Assembly (NCBI GenBank): GCA_025677835.1
Contig: JAIXMR010000018.1
Coordinates: forward strand, 186,001 to 250,000
From: Sporodiniella umbellata
Taxonomy: Eukaryota; Mucoromycota; Mucoromycetes; Mucorales; Rhizopodaceae
Direction of reading: 5' to 3'
DNA: 64,000 nt
In this document: piece by piece, positions 11,968-24,000 of the stretch
How the letters are laid out: every line of letters starts with the position of its first letter
Numbering within the stretch: the first letter of the stretch is position 1
Position numbers and translations under genes: made by a program
The notes under the pieces: generated by a model
Told to the model about the DNA's origin: nothing
The model's database searches: none
Seen by the model: only the letters and a program-made list of their open reading frames with translations

Positions 11968-12735
11968 ATGGTAAGTGTTGCAGCTTTTTTACAAACAAAA
12001 AAGCCCCCCCCCTTTTTTTTTTCTGGCGTATTTTTTGTATGTCTGTATACATAGCCCGTTTACAGGGAAAGAAAACTAAAAGGGGCGGGAGTGAAATAGC
12101 CATTACGTGTTATGATGAGCCTTACTCACTACTTGAATCTAGTCTTCCGGAGTCAATGCCACAGATGAATGCATCACCTTGTTCACTGAACTTAAACTTC
12201 GCAAGAAATACAAGTACATCATCTACAAGCTGTCTGGTAAATTCCCAATAAGTGCTGTCTGAATGCTATTGACTAAAAGAGCTTTTCTTATAATAGATAA
12301 CAATGCCGAAATTGTTGCTGATAAAGCTGCTGAAAGTGGCAACTATGAAAGCTTTTTAGAAGAGCTTCCTGAAAATGAACCCCGTTATGCTGTATATGAC
12401 TTTGATTACGAAAAGCCTGAAGAGGGTCAAAGAAACAAGATCGTTTTCTATGCTTGGTAAGTAGACAGATGCCCCACCCTTTATTTTCGCGCGTTCTTAC
12501 ATTGTACTCAGGATTCCCGATACTGCTAAGGTTCGCCACAAGATGTTGTACGCCTCTAGCAAAGACGCTCTCCGTAGAAAATTAGTGGGTGTTGCTATTG
12601 AAATCCAAGGCACCGACGCCTCTGAGGTATAATTTTTTAAGGCATGCAAAAATTTCCATCTGACACCTCTTTTTTTTTTTCTTATACTAGGTCGACTATG
12701 AAGCCGTTCTTGAAAAGGCCCTTCGCTCCAACTAA
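11968..12735 (+). CDS. COF1: Cofilin/ADF actin-severing protein
   Basis: Actin-depolymerising factor that severs filaments and drives turnover at endocytic patches and hyphal tips. Exons 11968-11970 (only the ATG), 12143-12236, 12297-12456, 12512-12626, 12691-12735 (138 aa). The protein begins [11 protein letters not shown], has the Lys-rich [13 protein letters not shown] strand and the actin-binding long helix [20 protein letters not shown], and ends VLEKALRSN, all standard for fungal cofilins. Usual length (about 140 aa). Ser following Met is the residue phosphorylated in animal cofilins. The first intron, immediately after the start codon, is 172 nt, the longest in the gene, and contains a C-rich/T-rich block. 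Confidence 0.97.
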
Positions 12736-14380
12736 AGAAAAAAAAAAGGAAAAAATATATATACTTAATCTGTTTTGAGACTAAAAACACAGTAATATTC
12801 TAAAACTTGCTTTTCTTTGATGTGTGATGGGGGCTTTTTTTTCCTTTTTTTGAAAGTACAATTCCGAACTAAATTTTCGCTGAAGGTTTTATGTCGTCTT
12901 GAGCTAATAAACCCAACTGAAACGATCTCTGTCTCTGTTTCAATCAGTATTGAGGACAAATACGACCTAGGATGGATAAACAAGCAATACACTCGGGATC
13001 AAGTATGAAACCAAAGTAAAACGTTCTATATAACTTCTAGTCTTTTTTTTTTTTTTTTTGACGCATGACTTTCTGGCACTTTTCCTCCACTCTAGGTTGC
13101 TTTTTGTCCTTAAAAGGAAAACTTCCTGACATCCAATGGGGCTACTTGTGTTGCAGTAGTCTACTTTTTGAATGAAAAACAAAAAGCGCTTTCTTAATAG
13201 TACAAACCTTTGTTTCTATGTTTCTTAATGCGTAGATGTAAACTTGTTTTTTCTATAGGAACGCATTCTTCCCTTTTAAAAGGTAAGTATCACAGTCTGA
13301 TCAGCATGACCGCTTTTGCTGAGCTTGACTATTAAAATTTCGCTCCGGCATCCGAAGGTGGGCTTTATTTTATGACCTCCATTCTTTTTTATCAAAAACT
13401 TGCACTAGACAGACCATGCAAAATAGAATGTAAACGTTGTAGCTCCGGAGTAAGCAAAAACGAGATAGAAAACAGCATTTGGAAATTTTACCAAGACCAA
13501 GGCCATGGCTATAGTTTTATGACAACAGCTTTCCGTATAAGTAACGTATAATACACGCGTAGACGCTTTAAACTATACGTTTTTCATAAAAAAAAAAACT
13601 CGCTAAATGTTTTGTATTTATAGACTTTAAGTGACGAACCTCGATTGCTTTTTGAAAATTTTTTTTTTGGTAACCAACGCCAGTTTAAACTCATAGAGAT
13701 AACGGTTACAAAGAGAAATGATCAACTTTTGGGGTAATTGTCAGTACGTTTTATATTACAAAAAGTGTCGGTAAACAGCCCATTAGTGCAGACAATAAAA
13801 CACCACACGTAAGCCAAAAGATCCTCGCGACAAAAGACTGTGTCGGAGCCATTGTCTCACTTCTTCTCTTCCCTTGATCTTCCTTTATCGAGTATTTTTC
13901 TGTCAGTCTCACCGACTGGTCGCGAGATATGCTGCAGACTTTAATTTTCGCGCTTTTAGAACGTGTTCGACCGCCATATAGAAAAAAAAAAAAAAAAAGG
14001 CGTTCCTTGAATAAGAGCCTGTCCATATCAATTTTATTAAACCTGCCCATCCTAAGTATACTTAATTGCTGTTTTATCTAATTTCATTTGTAAAGGGTGC
14101 ATATAAATTTAAAAGGTGTAACACATTTGAGTACAATGCTCTGGATATATAGTGAATAGTAAGCGGTAAATAATTATATAGACTGTATAGATACTACATA
14201 ATGATGAAGTCTGCAAAACTGCTTTACTTAAATGGAATTCCTTTTTTCCCGAAAAATAACTATAAGTATATTGACTTGCTTTTTATTAGAAAAGAAAAAA
14301 AATCTAAGGTAGTTGAATATGTAAATGTATATGTATAGAAAGCGCTATCGGAAAAGCGGAAGAGTTCAGCTCAAATGCTG
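12736..14380. other. 1.6-kb intergenic region between convergent genes, no gene seen
   Basis: 3' flanks of cofilin (+) and the elongase (-). Short frames on both strands (for example 13751-14050 minus) lack recognisable content. Several A/T homopolymers; nothing else supported. Confidence 0.55.
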
Positions 14381-15430
14381 TTAATTAGTTCTTTTTTTTC
14401 GATCAACAGAAGCGGCATTCGATTTTTGCTTGTAAGTCATTCTGTAAAAATTGATAAACAAGAAAAGGTACGATGTCAAAATGGAAGATCCAAAGGCAGC
14501 GGCGCTCTCAGTACCAGCGCAGGTACCAAAGTTTGGTAGGGATTTGTTGTAGGTGAATGCATAGTAAGAATAGGTGCAGGCGTAGATGACAACAAGATCG
14601 ATAACGAACTGAGTGATTTGCATAGTAGTAAGGTATTTTTTCCACCATATTTTGGCTCCTGATCCAGTACGAAAGTAGTAGTAATACATCAACACATGTA
14701 CAGTCAAATTCAAAACAATAGGAACCCATGACTAGTCCAAAAGTGTTAAATTTTGACTCTCATATGAAAATTGCTGTACTTACCACGGTGGTTCTGCCTA
14801 CCAATTGAGTGTAACACAAAGCCATTGTCATACTATGATGGAAATAGTGCAAAAATTCTGTGTTGCACAAAATAGGTTCAGTAAAGGTTCCAAACCCTTT
14901 TGTGCCCTTTCACTTACCAAGTTTTTTCTTCTTCAAAACCAAAAACACGGTATCTATAAGCTCATAGTACTTTACCAAGTAGTTGAGATAATAGAGCAAT
15001 TCCAATTCTTGAGTCCAAGCGTCTTCAGAGCAAATGGCGTAATACAAACCGTGACGATATAGCTTGGGGAAAAGCTGTTCGACAGTTAAAAGTAGAAGTA
15101 CAAGAGAGACAACAGTCAAAAATATGTTGTGGATTTGGTTAAGAGTCTTGCATTTCATTGGAGTCGCGTTGGTCAACAGATATTGACCCCCAAATATTAC
15201 AACAAAATAGGTAACGCATCCAACAATCACTGATAAAAAGCTTAGGTTTATCACGCCTCTTTTTTTTTATTGTGTTTCTTACCTTCGTTTAGCGTTGAAA
15301 GAGGAGTAACACCCTCAACAAAGCGAAAATCGTAAGCTGATTTGCCTGTTAATAATGTATAAAGCTGATCAAAATAATCAAACAAATAGATGCCAAAAGG
15401 CCTCTCGGGACTAATTTCGATAACAGACAT
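14381..15430 (-). CDS. Fatty-acid elongase (ELO family, ELO2/ELO3-like)
   Basis: Condensing enzyme of the ER fatty-acid elongation cycle, adding two carbons from malonyl-CoA to long-chain acyl-CoA; supplies very-long-chain acids for sphingolipids. Exons (minus) 15430-15283, 15256-14918, 14857-14784, 14731-14381 (303 aa). Motifs: ERPFGIYLFDYFDQ near the N-terminus, TPLSTLNEG, VVIFGGQYLL in the first membrane span, LKKKKL, the metal-binding HYFHH box (exon 3), LCYTQLVGRTT, SWVPIVLNL and MYYYYFRTG. Multiple hydrophobic spans; the C-terminus KQKSNAASVDRKKRTN has a lysine-rich end typical of ER retention. Order and spacing resemble yeast Elo2/Elo3 (VLCFA) more closely than Elo1. Confidence 0.95.
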
Positions 15431-15972
15431 GGGCCACACCTTTTTTTTTTTTTTACTAGGGAAAGAGTTTGGAAGAAAAGAGAAGAATAGTAAAATGCCA
15501 AATTGCCTATTAGTGTGAAATTCCGGAGATCGAACCGGTGTGTGTTTATCCGCCAGTTTTCATAATGTGGGTTTCACCAGCGCAAAAGATGAGAGCAGCT
15601 GTTTTTAAAATCCCGGCCATGATTGGCAGGTCAGGCTTGGAGTTGTGAACAGTATGAACTACCATAGCAAAAAACAAAAACAAAAAAAAGGGCACAAATG
15701 AAAAAACGGCTAAAGTTTATCATTTGGTAAAACTTATGCTAAACGCTTTACCTTTATGAGTTGAGTGTAGAATGGTACTCGATTGACCAAAGGGGATTTA
15801 ATATTTTAAAGTCAGTGTATAAAAGATGACTGGATATTCACCAATATCTCTTCTTAACGTCATGGTTCTTCCGCTCAAAAAAAAGAAACTATACGCCCGA
15901 GCGGTTAAAACCGCAAATGTATCCCTCTTACATGAGAATTTTTAGCCGCCTTTAGATAGTGATAACTGTTCT
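15431..15972. other. Elongase upstream region and probable 5' UTR of the retroelement
   Basis: The elongase promoter merges here with the untranslated 5' part of the non-LTR element; I cannot place the element's 5' boundary or a target-site duplication. A tRNA T-arm-like string (minus strand, GGTTCGATCTCCGG, about 15523-15536) is present. Confidence 0.45.
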
Positions 15973-17165
15973 ATGCAAAAAATACACTCTCGAATATATC
16001 GCACTGCCAGGAGTGCCAATGCTTTACTCATTGACATAACACATGCAAAAAAAAATTACACCGACTTGCAGGCAATGATAGCCTTAAAAAAGCAACACCC
16101 GGAACTCATGCTTGTGCCGTTTTGACAGACGGCAATACTCGTTACTTGGAAGCCTACATAGACCCTGAATGCGATGGTAATCAGCTTGAGATGAATGGTA
16201 TACAATTTGTCGACTCCAACATTAAAGTGATTCCGTGCAGAGCTTTCGACGATGAGACGAAGAGTGTGCGTCTTAGTTTACGCAATTTACCAATGTTTAA
16301 TAAAAAGAGAGTTTTAGAGGGACTCAAACAAAGCCTTCAAATATATGGTCAAATATTAGATGTAGGCCTGAATGAGAATGAAGCCGGGTTATACATGGTT
16401 GGTGGATACGCCATTTTAAATATTTTTCAGAAAGAAAACACTCCATGGGCACAACGCTTTGTGCCTCTTAGCCACAGAATTAGCTGGTGCGAGTCGGCTG
16501 ATGATATTTTCTATGCGACCTGGAACGACATGCCCACCTGGTGCTGATACTGCCATAAAGAAGGTCATACCAAGTTTGAATGTGAGATTTCCAAAGCGAG
16601 AATATTGTGCTACAATTGTCATCAAAACGGACATCGTTCCTTTGAATGCCCGCGCCGTAACACCGAAGATAGCAACTCGACTAAGAAAAGTAGGAAGACG
16701 GGTGAAAAACACAAGATCGTCCAGGAGATAGAGCATCCAAAGACCCTCCAAAGTCATAATTTAAAAGATATCAATGGTCTTAGAAATGGAGGGGAAGATG
16801 AGACAATATCTATTGCTTCAGAACCAGAAACTACTGAAGAGGAACAGCTATTCCTTGACAATGTACAACTGCTCCAAGACGAGCTAGATAGCTACGACGA
16901 AAATCAACTGCACAAAGCCATTACCGAAATGGTGATGGCAAAAGAAATAATACCAAAAGTTGAACCCGCAGATAATTCAACCGAAATAAGAGAATGGACC
17001 GTGACAGTGAAATCTGAACGATCCATAGCAGTGAAACAGTGGGTACAAAAGCACAAATATGTTTATAGATATAGAAAGCCGTCACCAATGGAGCCAGATG
17101 TAGAATATCGGAAAGAGTACCACTCCTCCAATCCGATAGCTGTACAGGGCGAAAAATCTTTATAG
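15973..17165 (+). pseudogene. LINE ORF1 (nucleic-acid-binding, two CCHC knuckles), disrupted
   Basis: Starts MQKIHSRIYRTARSANALLI at 15973 and loses frame near 16118-16124 (first frame hits TGA at 16122-16125; the text continues in another frame as LTDGNTRYLEAYIDP). A TGA at 16545-16547 then falls inside the first zinc knuckle, between the two leading cysteines (WC-stop-YCHKEGHTKFEC). The second knuckle, CYNCHQNGHRSFEC, is intact. The remainder is acidic and ends at 17165. In intact elements ORF1 coats the element RNA. The text between the breaks remains coherent, so decay is recent or slight. Confidence 0.85.
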
Positions 17166-17169
17166 TTTT

Positions 17170-20100
17170 ATGAATCATCCAATCCGCTGTAATTATGCTA
17201 CACTGAACGCGTGTAGTCTAGTCAAATCCAACAACAAATCAAAGCAATCAGCGTTTATAAGATACCTACGTTTACAGTCATTAGATATTATATGCTTCCA
17301 AGAAACCCATGCCCATAATGAGGAAATAGTTTCTACCCTAAACACTCATTTTCAACCATACCAAGCACACTGGACACCCCACGTAGGCCTGGTATCACTT
17401 TCTGCCAAATATGAACTTAAAATCATGGATACGTCTTCCATATTTCAAGAAGAACGCTTTCAATTATGCCAAGTGAACCATTCCCACAATCTTTATACAC
17501 CCTTCTACATACTAAACATTTATGCCCCTTCCAATTCAAACGTCGCTAGGAGATTGTTTTTCAAAAACCTTGAACAAATGATATCCAAAATGACACATAC
17601 ACTGAACCTCGATAGAATGATAATTGCAGGCGATTTCAATTATTCCATACAGCGCATCAACAAATTGCGTGCAGCAACAGATGGGCAATGGCTAGAAATG
17701 CTACAATTGCAATCTTACAACAGCATGCAATTTAGTGACTTAGAAGACATTCCAACTTTCCAAAGAACGAAGGAAGGCACGACCATACAATCTACCATTG
17801 ACTACATCTATGTCAGCCAAGACTTTAAACACAAATTGGTTAACGCATCTAACAGTCGACTTAACAAAAATTGGACAGACCACTCAATGTTGAGTATGAC
17901 ACTAACAGTTGGAGAAACAGAAACAGGTCCAGGTTTGTGGAGAGCGAATCCGACACTAGCTGGCAATGCGGAACTTTATGAAAAGCTAGAAAATAAGATC
18001 TTTAAAAAACTAGAATAGTGGAAGAGATGCCCACAAATTTCACCAGTGGAACAATGGGACAATATTAAAATGATTACCAAAGCTACGATCAAAAATTTCA
18101 GTCGAGAATATAGTGATTGGAGACGCCAAACAATTAAGATGCTGGAGAAAAAGAGAAACCGCATTCTTAGAAGCAAACCTGATGAAAGACTACGGGACCA
18201 ACTACTCACACCCATAGAAAGCCAATTGGGACGATTGCAACAAGAAGTTACAGATATAGCAGCATTGAAAGCTGGCGTAAAATAGCGGGAAAACAGTGAG
18301 AGATCAGCTGGGTTCCTCAAACGGATTCATAAGAAGCGCACAATTGAACAAGGTATCCAGTCTGTCCGTTCATTGGACGACGGTTCGCATTCAACAGATC
18401 CAGTTACCATGAGAGAAAACACTCATAAATTCTATCAACATCTGTATGACACAGACCCAATAGATGAAGTTGAGGTGGATCAGTTTTTGAACCAAATCAA
18501 TATCAATCACCATCTGTCCCCAGAAGACAATGACCTACTGATAAAAAAGATTATTATTGAAGACATTCAAGATCAAGCAAAACGTAGCCCCAAACAGAGC
18601 AGTCCAAGATCTGATGGCCTAGGCTACCCTTTTCTCCGTATGCTTTTTAGCATGCCTTGTTTACATCCACTGTTACTAATAATATATAATGAAGCTCTAG
18701 TTGAACAGAAGGTACCCTCTTCATGGAAAGACATCAGGGTTCGACTTTTCCCAAAAAAGGGGGACCTATCTGACCTCAAAAACTGGCGTCCCATATCGCT
18801 AATTAATTGTGATGCCAAGATCTTTACAAGAATTATAAATTCGAGGATGAATATGGTAGTAGGAGGTTTGATTGACAGAACACAAACTGGGTTTATGAAA
18901 TCCAGATTCATTGGAGACAACGGTCTGATTCTAAACCTGATTCTACAGCAAGCTAAGTATAGGAAATACCCTGGCATAGGCCTACTTTTGGATCAAGAAA
19001 AGGCTTATGACCGTGTACATCCCCGATACCTTGAAAAAGTGCTACATCTCTTTGGTTTCAATGTCCCTTTTATTGAATGTCTAAGCAACCTTTTTTTTAA
19101 CAATGAGGTGCAAATCAACGTCAATGGTTTTTTCACTCCAACAGTGATGCAGAAACGTGGATTGAGACAAGGAGACCCACTGTCACCGATACTGTTCAAT
19201 CTAGCATTGGAACCGCTCCTCAAGAGTATTAATCAAGATGAACTAATAAGAGGCTATAATTTTCCCTTAACTGTTGGAATTAAAACAGTGAAGACATTGG
19301 CGTATGCTGACGATATATGTGTACTGATTCGAAATCAAAGCGATTTCCATCGTGTACAGATCCACCTCATTCGCTACGCATCTGTTTCCAATGCCCGATT
19401 CAACGGCCACAAAACAGAAGCCTTCTCATTACCCGGGACCATAAACGAAGATTGAAAACAATTCTTATTAGATCAAAATATCACGACCATCCACTCTGCA
19501 TGCTCTGATACTCCTTTCCGTTATCTTGGATTCTATATGACATATACGGCCAACCAGAGAAATATTGTACAATGTCAGCTTCTTGGACGAATAAAAGGCC
19601 TTATACAGAACTATTCCGAAAGGCAGCTGTCAATTAGAGGAAGAGTGACAATAGCAAATACACTGATTATGTCAACAGCATGGCATCAACTTCGCCTTCT
19701 GAATCCAACTAGGCAATTCATGCAAACACTCAGAAGCTTAATTTTTAATTATGTGTGGCAGAAAAAGAAACCTCAAGTGTCTTTTGCGAGAATGAGCGCA
19801 CCCATAGACGACACAGGCTTAGGCTTTTTAGGTCCAGAAACTCAGCAACTATTATTGTAGATTAGACATTTGAGACAGGCTTTCGATATGAGCAATAACC
19901 CCCCTTTGGTGACCCAATTACTCCGATACCACTATGTCCCCTATTGAAGAGGAACCATATGCGCCTTTTTTTGTCCCGGAATTCAGACGACATGAGATGG
20001 CACCCGGATATTCTCTGATCCACTCATGTTACAGAGCCCTCGATCGCTTTCATTTTAAAGTTGACCTCTCTCGTACCGCGCTATCGACTCTTTTAGAAAT

Positions 20101-20941
20101 GCCTCTGAAATACATGATCAGAGAAATACCAGAGAAACACTGGTTGCATAGACATCCCAAATTTAAAACATCCGATTTTCTAGTACTAGACACAGATGCT
20201 AGAAGGCTACGCCTAAAAATAGAAAGTGAATATACGTTGAAACCACAGCTCTGCACAAGATTAAAGAAACAGATACTCATATGGCGTACAATACGCCTTT
20301 CTGATTTCTTGTGGAAATATATTACCGAGGATGTTGAAGATCCAAGAGGAGGAATGACATACAGTAGCTGGACTACCCAACTATGTCAGTCAGAAAACTG
20401 GTTGCGCTTCGACAAGAAGAAGTATAGACGTATCAGAGTGCTCGGCACGAAACCGAATGACTACCCCAAGGTTAAATCGCAAATCAGTTTCTTCTGGCAA
20501 ATCCAGATGATACCCAATGCTCGTACACTGGGTTATAGAACACTGTGTCGAAAGCTACCCCACTCAGCTTTTCTCTACCGCTTGAAGGTGATAGATAGTC
20601 CTGTCTGCCGAGTATGTCGCGAATCATATGATGATGAACTGCATTTCTTGGTACGATGTCCAAAAAAACAAGAAGTATGGAGGACGGTGATGAACTACCG
20701 TTTCCCTACTTACAATATTACCGATAACATGGTCTTTGAGGCTCTAACCAAATGGACGATCTCAAATGATATTCACTATCTGCCCAAGACGGCCTTTAGG
20801 ACGATCTTGCTGGTCACCCACTATAATATATGGTCGAGCTACTGGCAATACATTATCAAACAAGTACCTTATAACACAAAATTCATAGTACAACGAACTT
20901 TACACCAGATTACAACAATACTCAGCTCAAAAAGTAAATAG
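17170..20941 (+). pseudogene. LINE ORF2 (APE endonuclease + reverse transcriptase), disrupted
   Basis: Endonuclease motifs: CFQETH, IIAGDFNYS, STIDYIYVS, WTDHSML (17170-17930). Reverse transcriptase motifs: KNWRPISLIN, DQEKAYDRV, RGLRQGDPLSP and the catalytic AYADD (about 18720-19320). C-terminal finger: CRVCRESYDDELHFLVRC (about 20600-20660). In-frame stops at 18016-18018 (TAG), 18283-18285 (TAG), 19453-19455 (TGA) and 19858-19860 (TAG), plus a +1 frame change near 19930-19940. Catalytic residues I can see are all retained; only the reading frame is lost. In a live element this protein nicks target DNA and copies the RNA in place. Confidence 0.92.
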
Positions 20942-21095
20942 CTGTTCTATCAAGAGAAAAAACTATTGAATGCTGGCTATTGGGCCAGCTGTTTTAATTA
21001 TATATAGCAATTTCCTAGTCCCACCTCTCCGCGATGTGTGACTATGAGTTCTATTTTAAAATAAAGAACTCTTACAAAAAAAAAAAAAAAAAAAA

Positions 21096-24000
21096 GTACA
21101 AACGTATACATTTGTATATTAAAGCTCAAAAAAGCAGACTTTTTTTTGTTCGAGTCATAAAATATCTATAAAAAATAGCTGACACTCGCTTCTTTAGGCT
21201 CTCTTTATGAAGCTAAAGACAAACTGAGTGCTTTTCTGTTTTTATTATGGATATAAAGACTGCACTTTGTATTTTTCCGAAGTTGATTTTTTTGTGTAGA
21301 CTAGATTATACAGCTACTTTGTCACGGTTTATATTTATTTTGTAATATTCTGCTTTGGTATGTCTTTATCATTGTATTTATGACTGTTAATCTTTGTAAT
21401 ATAAAACATCTGTAAACATACATAGGTTTGATACCAAAACTCACAAGCGTTTTATATCAAAAAAACGATAACAAACATCTGGTATACAATGAAAAAGGCA
21501 AGAACAAATGAATTCCTATTGGCAGCGCTGCAGTTGTTTTTTTGACTGTATGATATTTTTTATTACTTATAAAAACCTTCTAAATATGAAGAGCTCAAGC
21601 TGGTGATACTAAATGGTGTACCTTAAAACAGTACCGATTTTTTTTAACTTTTATGTTTTACATTGCTATAAACACTAGTTTGATTCTGTAAGGAAAAAAC
21701 ACGCCCTGATACACTAATTAATATGAGACTATATTCAATTAAAAAACCACCTTTTAAGAGTGGCATTGTTGTTTGAGAGGACGGAGCAACCAAACTGGAG
21801 AAAAGCGAACAGCACTGCTTGAGGAAGTTCAAATAAAAACAAAAAAGACTATTCTATTTATACCACAAATATTTACATACACATGCTAAAAATCAACAAC
21901 AATTCTATTTTTTATGAACATATCCGCCTTCTCCGAAAAGCCGCAGATCAAAAAAGAAAAAAAAAAACGCTACTATTGCCACTTTTGAAACAACCTCATG
22001 CACCAGATTTACAGATTGATTGGGTTTGATTTTACAAATCATGGAGTTACTTCAAAATTCCCATCCAAAAACGCAATGAGTTACATAACATCGTTGGCTA
22101 CTTGAAAAGTATCCGTAATGTAGGTTTTATTAACATCATTTTCAAAAACACCAATTGAAGTTTTATGAAAGTTTGAACGTCAAAAATTTTGGTGGGTATA
22201 TATTATACATACAAACACATGTACGTATTAGTCCAGATAAGTTATTTTAATAGTGCTTTAGACAAAATTTTCATAAAGGCACTTCACTCAGGCTTTCTCA
22301 ACATCTATTTACCTAACTCGAAAAAGTGTACTTCAAAAATTTGTTCGTTCATTGTGTACACTTGTATATTAAGGGTTTTTGTCATTCAACTTTTGTTTCG
22401 TCAGTACATATCAGTGTCAGCAGTACCGTTTGCTTAGAACTGTCATGAAAACTTTATATTCTTTATAGCTCGCTATATACTGAGGAATTAATAGTTCATG
22501 CAAAGTTTCAGTAACCCGTTCATTTTTATTTTTTATTTTAAAAGAAAAGCAAAGTCTTCGTTTTACTTAAACAGCAATATCTTGTATTTTTTAATGGAAA
22601 AAGTAGGGGGGAATTTCAAGAGAAAGAAGAAAGAGCGACCCACAAGGTACTTCTAACCAAGGAAAAGTGGCTTGCCAAGACGTAACGTTTGTAAACCTAA
22701 AGAATTTCTGAAGCTTACTTAAAACGAGCCCTGGAGAATGACTTTATTGTATCGAAAGAAGCAGAAAAAAGTCCCTCCAGGAGTTTATGACACGTTGGCT
22801 GGACCAAAAAAGAAAAAAAAAAGGCCATACCCACCTCAAAGACAATCTTGATGAAATAAAAACTCCCAAATACTTCTTTTAAAACAAAAACACATTTCTT
22901 AGCAACAATTTTATTCAGCTTGTTATTCTTACTCACCTGAAAATCATACACCTTCTCTTTTTATTGAAAGCAGTAGTGATGCAGTTTGCTGGCATCATTT
23001 ACTGAGCTTGGCTGCCTTCGGGACGGGTGTTGTATATCATTTCTATGTTAGGATTAAACATTTAATATACTACATAAGTATAGCTGAGCAGCGAATACCT
23101 GTTGAAACACGCTTTGTATACTAGGCTTTTGTTTAGCCATACGTAATAATAAAACCAGAGGAAAACCTATACAAGGAGTTATTTTGTTTCTATATCATAA
23201 AAGGAGTTTCACATTGAAAATGTATACGGATTCCCAAAAGTGTTTGTTTTGTTCTGTCTCTGTTTCCACTTTTAATCTCACAATATGAAACCTTGATGTT
23301 TTACGTCCGCTACACTAAACCAATTTGGGTACAATGGTACATTGTTAAAGTGTGTACAACTACATACACAAAGTTAAACAGTCTATTCTCTATAAGTCTC
23401 CTGTTTTTCTTTCTTTTAAAAAAAGGAACAGGCGTTAAAAAACGATGGGTGGCTTAAATAAGTAAAGCCCAACTTATTAAATAGCTGATAGTACAGAGTC
23501 TAAAAAGCTGTTCAGAAATAAGACATATTTTGTTGTAAAATGAAAGGTGGGAATCCTCGGCTGAAATGTCACTCTTAAACAGCATTTGGTTATGCAGAAC
23601 ACAATGTCTCTTGAGATACTCAGACAAATTGTCTGTTATTGTATGCTCCTTTAGTATCCAAAGTAATTGAAATTTAATCACTAACGTTTTGTATATAGAA
23701 AACCTTTCTATATCCGCTACATGCAATTAAAGCTATATACAATTTTTTTCCGTCTTCAGAACACGCACCAAAATAATCTGAAAAGTAAATTTTGAATTTT
23801 GACAACTGTTGTTTAGCAGCGGTCTATACATTTAGAGATAGAATTTAAAGCGAGCTTTGAACATATAGAAACAATGACGTTTCTAGAAAACACCCTAGTA
23901 CTGTACTTATCCAAAAAGAGAATCAGTACAAGACATATAGAAACTGTGGCTTTGTCAAACTACAACGTGATACTCACTATTAGAAAAGAACAGTAGATGT

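Larger units (their letters stand above)
15973..21095 (+). mobile_element. L1-clade-like non-LTR retrotransposon (LINE), degenerate, with poly(A) tail
   Basis: One two-ORF LINE: a CCHC-knuckle ORF1, then an ORF2 with APE-type endonuclease, reverse transcriptase and a C-terminal CCHC finger, a 3' UTR, AATAAA at 21060-21065, and A20 at 21076-21095. The two ORFs are separated by 4 nt. Both are broken by in-frame stops and frameshifts, so this copy cannot encode its proteins. Limits given run from the ORF1 start to the end of the poly(A); the true 5' end is probably upstream. No clear target-site duplication was found. L1-like elements called Grem-LINE1 are described from Mucor pericentric regions; whether this belongs to that lineage needs alignment. 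Confidence 0.93.

Noticed and set aside
16416..16757. 113-codon minus-strand frame
   Set aside because: Antisense of the LINE ORF1 zinc-knuckle region.
21096..21125. Target-site duplication for the LINE
   Set aside because: The sequence after the poly(A) (GTACAAACGTATACA) was not found upstream of ORF1; the 5' boundary is unknown, so no duplication is claimed.
22715..22951. 78-codon minus-strand frame in the gene-free stretch
   Set aside because: Low-complexity Phe/Lys content from A/T runs; no motif.
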